This document shows positions 5,517 through 12,604 of a stretch of DNA of 14,002 nucleotides, one piece after another; position 1 is the first letter of the stretch, and each line of letters begins with the position of its first letter. Below the pieces are notes generated by a model. The model searched no databases, was not told the DNA's origin, and was given only the letters and a program-made list of their open reading frames with translations. Position numbers and translations under genes: made by a program. The stretch lies in the NCBI GenBank assembly GCA_049969715.1, contig JBMFOH010000037.1, positions 1-14,002 of the forward strand, given 5' to 3'. Source of the stretch: JBMFOH01 sp049969715 [NCBI: bacterium] (GTDB taxonomy: Bacteria; DUMJ01).

Positions 5517-7594
5517 GAGAATTAATTGGTATTGATGTAGGTACAAGAAGTGTAAAGGGATTAGTTGGGATATTTGAGGATAGATTGCAGATTTTAGGGT
5601 CGTCCATTAAGGAACATTCTTCTAGGGCGATGTATGATGGACAGATCCATGACGTCCCTCAGGTATCTCTAACTCTTAAGGCTGTAAAGGAAGATTTAGA
5701 GAGAAGATTGAAATCTAAGATTACGGAGGTAGCAACTGCTGTGGCAGGGAGAGCACTCCTTACTAGAAAGGGAAGAGCGCAGATTGATTTTCCTCTACTT
5801 ACTGTTATTAATCAATCACATATAAATTCTTTAGAGTGGAGTGCAGTTTATACAGCCAGAAAGTCTCTTAGGGAGGATGATGTGGCTACATGGGAGTATA
5901 TCTGTGTGGGATATAGCACTGTGAGGTTCTTTCTAGACGGTATCCCTATAGAGTCTCTTTTAGGGCAGAGAGGAAAGAGTATATCCTGCGAGGTGATTGC
6001 TACATTTCTCCCTAGAGTAGTAGTAGATGGACTTGTCTCTGCCTTTGAATTGGCAGATATGAAGGTGTCTCTTATGACGTTAGAGCCAATAGCAGCTATG
6101 GATATTCTTATCCCCTCTGATATAAGGAAGCTTAATATTGCTCTTGTAGATATAGGAGCTGGCACTTCTGATATAGCTATCTCAAAAGATGGAAGTGTCC
6201 TTGGGTATGGTATGGTCCCTTTAGCAGGAGATGAGGTAACTGAGGCAATAATGAAGGCTTTTTTTGTTGACTTTAAAACTGCAGAGGAGATCAAAAGGAG
6301 TAACAGTAAAGATATTACTTTTAGAAATATCCTTGATCAGGAATTAAAATTGGATAGAAGTCATCTTTTGGAAGTAATATATCCTGTTGTCGAGAATATC
6401 TCTATAAAGATAAGTGAAAAGATTATGGAACTGAATGGAAAGCCTCCAGAGGTAGTGATGTGTATAGGTGGAGGAAGTCTGACTCCATCATTTAGAGAGA
6501 CCCTAGCTCGAATTCTTGGGCTCTCAGAAGACAGGGTTTCTATAAGAGCGGGGAGTTCTCTCTATAATCTAAAGAGGAAGACCTTAAAGGGTCCAGAATG
6601 GATAACTCCTCTTGGAATACTTAATGCATACTATTTGAAAAAAGGATTCATTCCCATAGAGGTTTGGTTGAATGGAGATAGGGTAAAGCTTCTAGACACA
6701 GGGATAGTTACTGTCAATGATCTTATCCTTTCTAGTGGATTTTCTCCTTGGGTAATTTATGGAGAACCTGGTAGAGGTATGACTATAGAGGTAAATGGAA
6801 ATCTTAAAATTTTTCCTGGAAAACAGGGTAGCCCTTCTCAGATTATAGTGAATGGGGCTCCTGCTTCTTTAGAGACTAGAATAAAGGCTGGGGATGAGGT
6901 AGAGATAATTTTTGGAGAGAGAGGAATGGATGCTATGGTATCGGTAGAGGATTTACTCCATAGTATTGAGGTTCCCCGTGTAATGATAAATGATAAAGAA
7001 TATGAGTTACCTATAAATGTCTTTGTAGATGGAATACCAGTAGAGAGAAACCTTATCCTCTATGATAGGGCAAAGGTAGAGATAAAGACTGATATCTCTT
7101 TGAAAGAACTTTTTAAAAGAACGAATATCTCATTAGAACCGATAGAATTTCATTATACACTAAATGGAATACCTCACAGTTTTGTATGGAATCCTGTAGT
7201 TATTATGGTAAATGGAAAGATTTTCGAGGATGATATAAGGCTGTCTCCTGGAGATAGGATAGAGGTAAAGAGAAGAACTCCTTCTGTAAAGGATGTAATT
7301 GGTCCGGATATTGGTGAGGTATATGCTTTAGAGGTAAAGGTAAATGGCCATCCTGTACAGATCAGATGTGGAAATAGGATTACTAGAGATGGAGAAGAGG
7401 TAGATTTAGAAAGTCCATTCCTAGAGGGGGATTATACTGTGAATACCTCATACCAACCTATCCTTGCCGATGTGTTAAGTGTTATTGATATACCTAAAGA
7501 GGATGGGACGATTGAGCTTAAGATAAATGGTAAGGATGCTCTATTTAGTTCTCCAATAAAACTTGGAGACGATATAGAGATAAACTGGAGATGA
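5513..7594 (+). CDS. FtsA/PilM-like actin-fold ATPase with C-terminal repeat region
   Basis: The first 360 or so of 693 residues form an actin-like ATPase of the FtsA type. Phosphate loop 1 is GIDVGTRSVKGLVG (6-19). An SHS2-like (1C) insertion lies at about 85-165. Phosphate loop 2 is LVDIGAGTSDIAI (211-223), and the adenosine motif is VVMCIGGGSLTPSF (314-327). FtsA proper is about 420 residues and ends in a membrane-binding amphipathic helix. Here the protein continues for 310 residues of degenerate tandem units, with no transmembrane segment and no obvious terminal helix. Large FtsA-like proteins of this kind are annotated as cell division protein FtsA in some anaerobic Bacillota, but a true divisome role is not shown here: no ftsZ is nearby, and the gene overlaps an HDOD gene inside a flagellar operon. 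A cytoplasmic scaffold for flagellum, pole or envelope placement is possible. The fold is firm; the function is open. Confidence 0.82.
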   Translation: MRELIGIDVGTRSVKGLVGIFEDRLQILGSSIKEHSSRAMYDGQIHDVPQVSLTLKAVKEDLERRLKSKITEVATAVAGRALLTRKGRAQIDFPLLTVINQSHINSLEWSAVYTARKSLREDDVATWEYICVGYSTVRFFLDGIPIESLLGQRGKSISCEVIATFLPRVVVDGLVSAFELADMKVSLMTLEPIAAMDILIPSDIRKLNIALVDIGAGTSDIAISKDGSVLGYGMVPLAGDEVTEAIMKAFFVDFKTAEEIKRSNSKDITFRNILDQELKLDRSHLLEVIYPVVENISIKISEKIMELNGKPPEVVMCIGGGSLTPSFRETLARILGLSEDRVSIRAGSSLYNLKRKTLKGPEWITPLGILNAYYLKKGFIPIEVWLNGDRVKLLDTGIVTVNDLILSSGFSPWVIYGEPGRGMTIEVNGNLKIFPGKQGSPSQIIVNGAPASLETRIKAGDEVEIIFGERGMDAMVSVEDLLHSIEVPRVMINDKEYELPINVFVDGIPVERNLILYDRAKVEIKTDISLKELFKRTNISLEPIEFHYTLNGIPHSFVWNPVVIMVNGKIFEDDIRLSPGDRIEVKRRTPSVKDVIGPDIGEVYALEVKVNGHPVQIRCGNRITRDGEEVDLESPFLEGDYTVNTSYQPILADVLSVIDIPKEDGTIELKINGKDALFSSPIKLGDDIEINWR
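6701..7591 (+). repeat. Degenerate tandem protein repeats in the FtsA-like C-terminus
   Basis: Residues about 397-693 of the actin-like protein can be laid out as five units of roughly 45-75 residues. Each has a V-x-DLL-like helix start (TVNDLI, SVEDLL, SLKELF, SVKDVI, LADVLS), one or two strands ending in NG or DG (IEVNG, IIVNG, VFVDG, YTLNG, IMVNG, VKVNG, LKING), and in most units a closing GD-x-[IV]-E-I strand (AGDEVEI, PGDRIEV, LGDDIEI). The pattern recalls small beta-grasp folds such as ThiS/MoaD or SLBB, but that is a judgement by eye. There are no long DNA-level identical copies, so the repeats are old. Confidence 0.6.
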
Positions 7595-7598
7595 TAAT

Positions 7599-7994
7599 AT
7601 GCCTTTAGCAAACTGTAAAGAGTGTGGAAGACTTTTTGTGAAGGTTTCTAGTGATATATGTCCTGATTGTCAGAGGGAGATAGAGGAAGATTTTGAGAAG
7701 GTAAGAAGATATCTAAAGGACCATCCTAATCCCAAGATAACAGAGATTATAGAGGCTACAGGAATAAGTGACTCTAGATTGAATAGATTTATAAGGGCAG
7801 GGAGACTTTCGATAAAACCCGTATGTGAATCATGTGGGAAACCTATAGAGAGTGGGAGGCTCTGCCCTGAATGTAGGATGAAACTTCTTTCGGAGATAAA
7901 GAGTACTATAGGGATAGAGGAAAGGGATAGAGAGGAGGATGCCTTCTTATTATCATATCTCCGTAAAAAAAGGTCTCCTCTGACTAACAAATGA
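7599..7994 (+). CDS. yvyF: Flagellar operon protein, YvyF family
   Basis: The 131-residue protein has a layout matching the YvyF/TIGR03826 flagellar operon family. An N-terminal zinc ribbon (C6, C9, C21, C24) is followed by a short helix-turn-helix-like segment (about 46-72, KITEIIEATGISDSRLNRFI). A second zinc ribbon follows (C76, C79, C89, C92), then a charged tail. In Bacillus subtilis yvyF lies just upstream of flgM, as here. The molecular role is not firmly established; the winged-helix-like middle suggests a regulator or adaptor. GGAG at 7587-7590 supports the ATG at 7599, 4 bases after the previous stop. Its stop region lies next to the sigma-28 promoter of the downstream genes. Confidence 0.85.
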   Translation: MPLANCKECGRLFVKVSSDICPDCQREIEEDFEKVRRYLKDHPNPKITEIIEATGISDSRLNRFIRAGRLSIKPVCESCGKPIESGRLCPECRMKLLSEIKSTIGIEERDREEDAFLLSYLRKKRSPLTNK

Positions 7995-7995
7995 T

Positions 7996-8022
7996 TAAAG
8001 ATTGGGAAAAATATGCCGATTA
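7996..8022 (+). promoter_or_regulatory. Sigma-28 (FliA/SigD) promoter for flgN-flgM-flgK-flgL-fliW-csrA
   Basis: TAAAGATT (7996-8003), an 11-base spacer, and GCCGATTA (8015-8022) match the sigma-28 consensus TAAAGTTT-N11-GCCGATAA at 14 of 16 positions with exact spacing. It occupies the only sizeable gap (38 bases) between yvyF and flgN, ahead of the late flagellar genes, as expected for this sigma factor. The predicted start point is about 8029, only a few bases before the flgN ATG at 8033, so flgN would be read from an almost leaderless message when this promoter is used. Confidence 0.85.
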
Positions 8023-8032
8023 TAGATAATAT

Positions 8033-8437
8033 ATGAAAGAAGCAGATTTTTTAGAGATAATAGATTTGTATATAAAAGGATATGAAGCACTGATAGATCT
8101 TTCTCAGAAGATCTCTTTGGTTCTTGCAAATAAAGATGTGAAAACTCTTATGGAGCTTACAGAGATGGAATCGGTTATACTAGGCGAACTCTTTAGATTG
8201 AGAGAAGAAGTTCAATTTAAAGATTCATTAGAAAATGCAGAAGGTCTTACAGAAGAGGCTAACGAGATAATGAAAGGTAAAATTGCCTATCTAGGAGCGT
8301 TGATAATGAAATTGAATGATGTAAGTAAGACAAATTCTAGATTATTAGAGGAGAATCTGAATCTGATTAATAAATATATAGATATTGTAAAGAAGAATCC
8401 TTCATTAAATAACTTACTTATAGAGGGGAGAGGATAG
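8033..8437 (+). CDS. flgN: FlgN-like flagellar export chaperone
   Basis: The 134-residue, all-helical, mostly charged protein fits FlgN (YvyG) in size and position: FlgN is the cytoplasmic chaperone that escorts the hook-filament junction proteins FlgK and FlgL to the export gate. The long helices around residues 1-75 and 76-125 lack cysteine and signal sequences. Sequence conservation in this family is low, so the call leans on context, with flgM, flgK and flgL directly downstream. There is no ribosome binding site in front of the ATG. With the sigma-28 start predicted at about 8029 it would be leaderless; upstream transcripts would also reach it. In Bacillus the order is flgM then flgN, and here it is reversed. 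Confidence 0.78.
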   Translation: MKEADFLEIIDLYIKGYEALIDLSQKISLVLANKDVKTLMELTEMESVILGELFRLREEVQFKDSLENAEGLTEEANEIMKGKIAYLGALIMKLNDVSKTNSRLLEENLNLINKYIDIVKKNPSLNNLLIEGRG

Positions 8438-8439
8438 AA

Positions 8440-8748
8440 ATGAAGGTTTATGAGAGCGAGGAACTAAAGAAACTTATTAGGACGCATCTTATTAAAGAGA
8501 CAAAAGATAAGACCTCTTTTCATTATAAGACACAGGATAAGTTAGAGATATCTAAGGAAGGAGAGATATTCTCTAGAGCATTAAAGACTATCTCAAGTAT
8601 CGAAGAACCTGATATGGAAGAAAAGTTGGCATCTCTTAGAAAGGCTATAGAAACAGGAAGTTATAAAACAGATGAAAAGGCAATAGCAAGGAGTATACTT
8701 TCTGGAGATGTCCCTAAAGATATTATAGAAAAATGGGTAGGAGAATGA
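8440..8748 (+). CDS. flgM: Anti-sigma-28 factor FlgM
   Basis: FlgM binds and inhibits sigma-28 until it is exported through the finished hook. The 102-residue protein has a disordered, charged N-terminal half. The family signature follows: QDKLEISKEGEIFSRALK (32-49), then EEKLASLRKAIETGSYKTD (60-78) and KAIARSIL (80-87). These align well with the Bacillus FlgM pattern DKIEIS ... EKIAQLKAQIESGSYKVD ... IAKNMI. It has about 15 extra residues at the C-terminus. It starts 3 bases after flgN with a purine-rich ribosome binding site (GGGGAGAGGA, 8425-8434). The sigma-28 promoter just upstream makes a negative feedback loop. Confidence 0.9.
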   Translation: MKVYESEELKKLIRTHLIKETKDKTSFHYKTQDKLEISKEGEIFSRALKTISSIEEPDMEEKLASLRKAIETGSYKTDEKAIARSILSGDVPKDIIEKWVGE

Positions 8749-8749
8749 T

Positions 8750-10174
8750 ATGCTTTCTACCTTCTTAGGGATCGAGATTGCTAAACAAGCTCTTTTTGCT
8801 CAGCGTACAGCAATGGATGTTACTGCACATAATGTGGCTAATGCAAATACCCCCGGATATTCTAGGGAGGAAGGAATAATGACAACCTCCCCATCGGTAT
8901 CTCTTGTTTCTATAGGAACTATTGGAACTGGGGTTAATGTAGATTATGTGAGAAGAATTAGAGATGAGTTTACTGACATTCAGTATAGGGACGAAAACCG
9001 GATAAAGAGCTATTGGGATAATCTTAGTCAGAATATAGGTCAGGTAGAAGGGGTCTTAAATGAGCCATCTGAGAATAGCATATCTAGTGCTATTGACGCC
9101 TTCTGGAACAGTTGGAAGGAATTGAGTACAAATCCTGAGAGCATGTCAGTGAGGGTTTCCTTAGAAGAACAAGCACAGAACTTTATTTCTATTTTGAGCC
9201 ATACGAGATCAGAATTAGTCCAGTTAGGAGATCAGTTAAGTAAAGACCTAGAGGGCAAGATAAACACTGTGAATGATATAGCGATCCAAATAGGTGCGCT
9301 TAATGAAGAGATAAAACGAGCTACTATAAAGGGGCAGAGTCTCAACGATCTTCTTGATAGAAGGGACGTATTGATCGATAGTCTATCTGAACTTATAAAC
9401 TTTGATATGAGGGTAAATGAAAACAATGAAGTTATAATAAATATCAGGGACCATATACTGGTAGGTCTCAATAATACTGTAAACAAATTAGAGGTATCGA
9501 ATAGAAGTGTTGTATGGCAAGATGGAACGCCTGTATATATAAAACCAGAACAGGGTGAGATATCTAGTATCTTAGATGCTATGAATAATATAGTGGGAAA
9601 GGCAGATGATTCTGGATATACTAATGAAACAGGGTATATTCAGGTTATAGATAGATTGGTCGAGGCCGTATATACTAGGGTAAATGAGGTTCATCAAGGC
9701 GGGTACGGGATAGATAATACTACTGGCATTCCTTTCTTTTCTCTTTTGGACCCAACAAAAGGGATAGTCGCTAATAATATAAAATTAAATGATGATATAG
9801 TGAAAAGTCCAGAAAAGATAGCTGCTGCTAGTACTATTGATTCTCCAGGGGATGGTTCAAATGCCCTAGGTCTCTCAAATATTTCTAATGAGTTTCTTAT
9901 AGATAATAGTTTTACAGTAGGAGATTATTGGGCAAGCCAGGTTGGGGCATTAGGTATCATCTCTCAGAGGGCGAATTGGATGTCTGAGAATCAAAAGGTA
10001 TTAGTTGATGCCCTTATCAAGAGAAGGGAATCTACATCTGGCGTTTCTTTAGATGAGGAGATGGTAAATATGATAAGGTACCAGAATGCCTTTTCTGCGG
10101 CAAGTAGAATCCTTACTGTAATAGATGAGATGTTATCTACATTGATAGAAAAGACAGGAGTTGTGGGGAGGTAA
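8750..10174 (+). CDS. flgK: Flagellar hook-associated protein 1 FlgK
   Basis: FlgK is the first hook-filament junction protein, secreted through the flagellar channel. The 474-residue protein starts with the axial-protein motif: FAQRTAMDVTAHNVANANT, then PGYSREE (about 17-42). It ends with the FlgK/hook family helix SGVSLDEEMVNMIRYQNAF and ASRILTVIDEML. The long middle helix around 105-215, with LGDQLSKDLEGKINTVNDIA, is typical. It is within the usual size range. The ATG at 8750 has GGAG at 8740-8743. It sits between flgM and flgL as in many genomes. Confidence 0.96.
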   Translation: MLSTFLGIEIAKQALFAQRTAMDVTAHNVANANTPGYSREEGIMTTSPSVSLVSIGTIGTGVNVDYVRRIRDEFTDIQYRDENRIKSYWDNLSQNIGQVEGVLNEPSENSISSAIDAFWNSWKELSTNPESMSVRVSLEEQAQNFISILSHTRSELVQLGDQLSKDLEGKINTVNDIAIQIGALNEEIKRATIKGQSLNDLLDRRDVLIDSLSELINFDMRVNENNEVIINIRDHILVGLNNTVNKLEVSNRSVVWQDGTPVYIKPEQGEISSILDAMNNIVGKADDSGYTNETGYIQVIDRLVEAVYTRVNEVHQGGYGIDNTTGIPFFSLLDPTKGIVANNIKLNDDIVKSPEKIAAASTIDSPGDGSNALGLSNISNEFLIDNSFTVGDYWASQVGALGIISQRANWMSENQKVLVDALIKRRESTSGVSLDEEMVNMIRYQNAFSAASRILTVIDEMLSTLIEKTGVVGR

Positions 10175-10176
10175 CA

Positions 10177-11058
10177 ATGAGAGTTACTTATACTATGCTA
10201 ACAAATACATTACTTAATGACTTGAGTAATAATCTAAATAGAGTAGAAACATTGCAGAAACAACTTTCAAGTGGGAAAAAGATCTCTTCTCCTTCAGATG
10301 ACCCTGTAGGAGCGACAAGGGCTATATCTCTCAGGTCAACTTTAAATGGCCAAGATCAGTATATTAGAAATATGGACTTTGCTAAGGCAGAATTAGATAT
10401 GGCAGATAAGACACTACAAGAGATAAGCGATGTATTAAGGAGGGTCAAAGATTTATCAGTAAGGGGAGCTAATGAATCCTTGCCTCAAGATTCTAGGGAT
10501 GCTATCGGTAAAGAAGTGGACCAGCTTATAGACCAATTAATTCAATTGGGGAATACTACTGTTTCTGGGAGACACATATTTAGTGGGTTTAAGACTACTA
10601 CCTCTCCTCTTGAGAGGATCGGAGATGTAGTAAACTATAGGGGAGATGATAATACTAGAGAGGTTGAAATAGCATCTAGAGAGACTCTTAAATTAACTCC
10701 TACAGGAAAGAATCTATTTGTAGATACAGGGATGTTTGATAATCTAATAGAATTGAAGAATGCTCTTTTTAATGGGGATACCTCTGGGGTAAATCGAAAG
10801 ATAGGTGTCATAGATAGTATGATTGATAAGGTGAATATGGAGATATCAGAGGTAGGGGCAAGATCGCAGAGGCTAGATTGGACAAATAATCTTCTTCAGG
10901 ATAGAGAGGTAACCTATAAAGACCTATTGTCAAAGCAAGAAGATATAGATATAGAGGATGTTGTATTAAAACTATATGCCCAGCAGAATGTTTATCAGGC
11001 AAGTCTTATGGCTGCTGCCAAGGTGCTTCAGCCGAGTTTGATAAATTATTTGAGTTAA
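10177..11058 (+). CDS. flgL: Flagellar hook-associated protein 3 FlgL
   Basis: FlgL is the second junction protein, linking FlgK to the flagellin filament, and is related to flagellin. The 293-residue protein has the flagellin-like N-terminus (NLNRVETLQKQLSSGKKI, about residues 20-37, then SSPSDDPVGATRAISLRS) and the FlgL-specific TTVSGRHIFSGFKTTTSPL around 126-144. The C-terminal helix with EDVVLKLYAQQNVYQASL completes the D0 domain. A strong ribosome binding site (GGGGAGG, 10165-10171) overlaps the flgK end, so the two are probably coupled. It is followed 3 bases later by fliW. Confidence 0.96.
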   Translation: MRVTYTMLTNTLLNDLSNNLNRVETLQKQLSSGKKISSPSDDPVGATRAISLRSTLNGQDQYIRNMDFAKAELDMADKTLQEISDVLRRVKDLSVRGANESLPQDSRDAIGKEVDQLIDQLIQLGNTTVSGRHIFSGFKTTTSPLERIGDVVNYRGDDNTREVEIASRETLKLTPTGKNLFVDTGMFDNLIELKNALFNGDTSGVNRKIGVIDSMIDKVNMEISEVGARSQRLDWTNNLLQDREVTYKDLLSKQEDIDIEDVVLKLYAQQNVYQASLMAAAKVLQPSLINYLS

Positions 11059-11061
11059 AAA

Positions 11062-11478
11062 ATGAGGATAATGACATCACTTTTTGGTAATATAGATATA
11101 GAGGGGTTTTATAAGATCATTTTTACCTCTCCTATATTAGGTTTTGAGGATGAGAGAGAATTTATATTGATTAGAAATAGTGAAAATTCTCCTTTTTATT
11201 GGCTTCAATCTCTGAATACACCTGAGCTAGCATTCCTTCTGGCTGATCCTTTTGTATTTTTCCCTGACTATAAGATTCCTCTAGAGACAGAAGGGAACAT
11301 TGCGGCTTATGTTATAGTAACCGTAGAAGAAGATTTTAGGTTTTCTACTGCCAATCTCCTTGCTCCGATAATAATAGATGCAGATACCAACACTGCAATG
11401 CAGATAGTTTTAGAGGATTCAGGTTATACTACAAAGCATAGACTCTTTAATATTAATGATCCTGTAGTAGCAGGCTAG
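11062..11478 (+). CDS. fliW: Flagellar assembly factor FliW
   Basis: FliW binds either flagellin or CsrA and so relieves CsrA repression of flagellin translation when flagellin is low. The 138-residue protein begins MRIMTSLFGNIDIE and contains SPILGFEDEREFILI, SPFYWLQSLNTPELAFLLADP and NLLAPIIIDADTNTAMQIVLED, all clear FliW blocks. The segment between FVFFPDYKIPL and YVIVTVEED is short compared with the usual family, where a longer helix precedes the YVIVTV strand. The start could be ATG 11062 or ATG 11071; neither has a good ribosome binding site, although GAGG at 11064-11067 lies near the second. It sits directly before csrA, its known partner. Confidence 0.94.
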   Translation: MRIMTSLFGNIDIEGFYKIIFTSPILGFEDEREFILIRNSENSPFYWLQSLNTPELAFLLADPFVFFPDYKIPLETEGNIAAYVIVTVEEDFRFSTANLLAPIIIDADTNTAMQIVLEDSGYTTKHRLFNINDPVVAG

Positions 11479-11480
11479 AG

Positions 11481-11699
11481 ATGCTTGTACTTACAAGAAA
11501 GAGAGGGCAGTCATTACTTATAGGTGATGAGACAGAGGTCATTATCTTAGAGATAACAGGAGATACGGTGAAGATAGGAATCAATGCCCCCTTTCATATA
11601 AAGGTGTATAGAAAAGAGCTCTATGAAGAGGTAAAGGATGCTAACATGCTTTCTGTAGTTAAGAGTAAAGAGGGGATGGAAGATCTATTGAAAAAATGA
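11481..11699 (+). CDS. csrA: Carbon storage regulator CsrA
   Basis: CsrA is a small dimeric RNA-binding protein that blocks translation at GGA-containing hairpins; in FliW genomes its main known target is flagellin mRNA. The 72-residue protein opens with MLVLTRKRGQSLLIGDE and keeps L4, the IGINAP strand (32-37) and R44 in VYRKELYEEV, which are the RNA-contacting parts. The C-terminal extension is the longer form typical of FliW-carrying genomes and may serve FliW binding. It starts 2 bases after fliW. Its stop overlaps the gatD start by 4 bases (ATGA). Confidence 0.97.
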   Translation: MLVLTRKRGQSLLIGDETEVIILEITGDTVKIGINAPFHIKVYRKELYEEVKDANMLSVVKSKEGMEDLLKK

Positions 11700-12433
11700 A
11701 TTATAGATTAACGATAGCCCATCTCTATCCTGATCTTATGAATCTATACGGAGATAGAGGGGATGTTGTTGTCTTAGTAAGACGTGCCCAATGGAGAGGA
11801 ATAAATGTAGTTGTTATCCCTATATATTTAGGAGATGATATACCTAGTGATATAGATATATTTTTTATGGGTGGTGGACAGGACAGAGAACAGAGGATAT
11901 TAGCTCCAGACCTATTGAATTGTAAAGGAGAAAGATTAAAGAGATTAGCGAATGAAGGAATTGTTTTTCTTGGGGTCTGCGGAGGATATCAACTTTTTGG
12001 TCATTACTATAAGCCTAAAGGAGAGGACCTATTAGAGGGATTAGGGATACTAGACATTTATACAGAGGCTGGAGATACCAGATTCATAGGTAATGTCTTA
12101 GTGAGGTCAAGATTAGAATCCTATGAAGATAAAATTTTGATTGGATTTGAAAATCATAGTGGAAGGACATATCTAGGTAATCTTGCTAGACCTATTGGAG
12201 AGGTAAAGATAGGATATGGTAATAATGGAGAAGACAAAACTGAAGGAGCATTTCAAAACAATGTATTTGGCACATATCTTCATGGTCCACTACTACCAAA
12301 AAATCCGTGGTTTGCAGACCTCCTCATAGAGAAGGCGTTAAAGAGAAGGTATCCAGATTTCAAACTTTCTTCTCTTGATGATACGTTAGAACTCATGGCC
12401 CATAAAAGAGCTGTCGAGATAACTCTTAGATAG
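11696..12433 (+). CDS. gatD: Lipid II isoglutaminyl synthase glutaminase subunit GatD
   Basis: GatD releases ammonia from glutamine for MurT, which amidates the D-glutamate of lipid II. The 245-residue protein is a class I, CobB/CobQ-like glutamine amidotransferase. The MGGGQDREQ region (58-66) is followed by the nucleophile in GVCGGYQLFG (C95), GDTRF (R129, where the Staphylococcus enzyme has its essential arginine), ENHSGRTYLG (152-161) and the catalytic histidine in GTYLHGPLLPKNP (H196). The stand-alone size and the lack of a cobalamin synthesis domain point to GatD. MurT is usually encoded directly beside it, but here the left neighbour is csrA and the right one a kinase, so its partner must be elsewhere. 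The 4-base overlap with csrA implies coupled translation. Confidence 0.88.
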   Translation: MNYRLTIAHLYPDLMNLYGDRGDVVVLVRRAQWRGINVVVIPIYLGDDIPSDIDIFFMGGGQDREQRILAPDLLNCKGERLKRLANEGIVFLGVCGGYQLFGHYYKPKGEDLLEGLGILDIYTEAGDTRFIGNVLVRSRLESYEDKILIGFENHSGRTYLGNLARPIGEVKIGYGNNGEDKTEGAFQNNVFGTYLHGPLLPKNPWFADLLIEKALKRRYPDFKLSSLDDTLELMAHKRAVEITLR

Positions 12434-12489
12434 AACCAATAGATGTGACCATTGCATAAGTAGTGGATAGAGTTGCAATTTTCGTAATA

Positions 12490-12517
12490 TCCGTCTTGGT
12501 AGGACGGGCATCCTTTT
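12490..12517 (+). terminator. Weak terminator-like hairpin after gatD
   Basis: CCGTC (12491-12495) pairs with GACGG (12503-12507), extended by a T-G pair (12490, 12508). TTTT follows at 12514-12517. The stem is short and the U-run is only four bases and displaced by five, so termination would be partial at best. It marks the likely end of the flagellar-gatD transcript and lies before a separate promoter. A second hairpin upstream (12465-12492) would compete for the same bases. Confidence 0.4.
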
Positions 12518-12555
12518 AATTCATCAACCAAAGTGTACCAGTTCTTGCTCGATTA

Positions 12556-12585
12556 TTGATTTGACTAATTAAGAAGAGGTATAAT
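12556..12585 (+). promoter_or_regulatory. Sigma-A type promoter for the histidine kinase gene
   Basis: TTGATT (12556-12561) and a perfect TATAAT (12580-12585) are separated by 18 bases. The start point would be about 12592, immediately before GGTGA (12593-12597), the probable ribosome binding site of the kinase gene, giving a very short leader. A TTGACT at 12561-12566 would be a better -35 by sequence but is only 13 bases from the -10. Confidence 0.6.
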
Positions 12586-12604
12586 TAAATGTGGTGAAAG
12601 TACG

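Noticed and set aside
6166-6181. TGGCAC as a possible sigma-54 -24 element.
   Set aside because: No GC-containing -12 element at the correct spacing, and it lies within the phosphate-2 motif of the actin-like gene.
5848-6294. 148-codon open frame on the minus strand.
   Set aside because: It lies entirely antisense to the conserved actin-like ATPase core, lacks any recognisable motif, and is a shadow of that gene's codon pattern.
7470-7477. GCCGATGT in the actin-like gene as a second sigma-28 -10 element.
   Set aside because: No TAAA-like -35 at the required distance upstream, and no gene start follows.
7991-8029. A 12-codon frame (MIKDWEKYADYR) overlapping the yvyF stop and ending 3 bases before flgN.
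   Set aside because: It lies on top of the sigma-28 promoter, which explains the sequence better, and it has no separate ribosome binding site or known counterpart.
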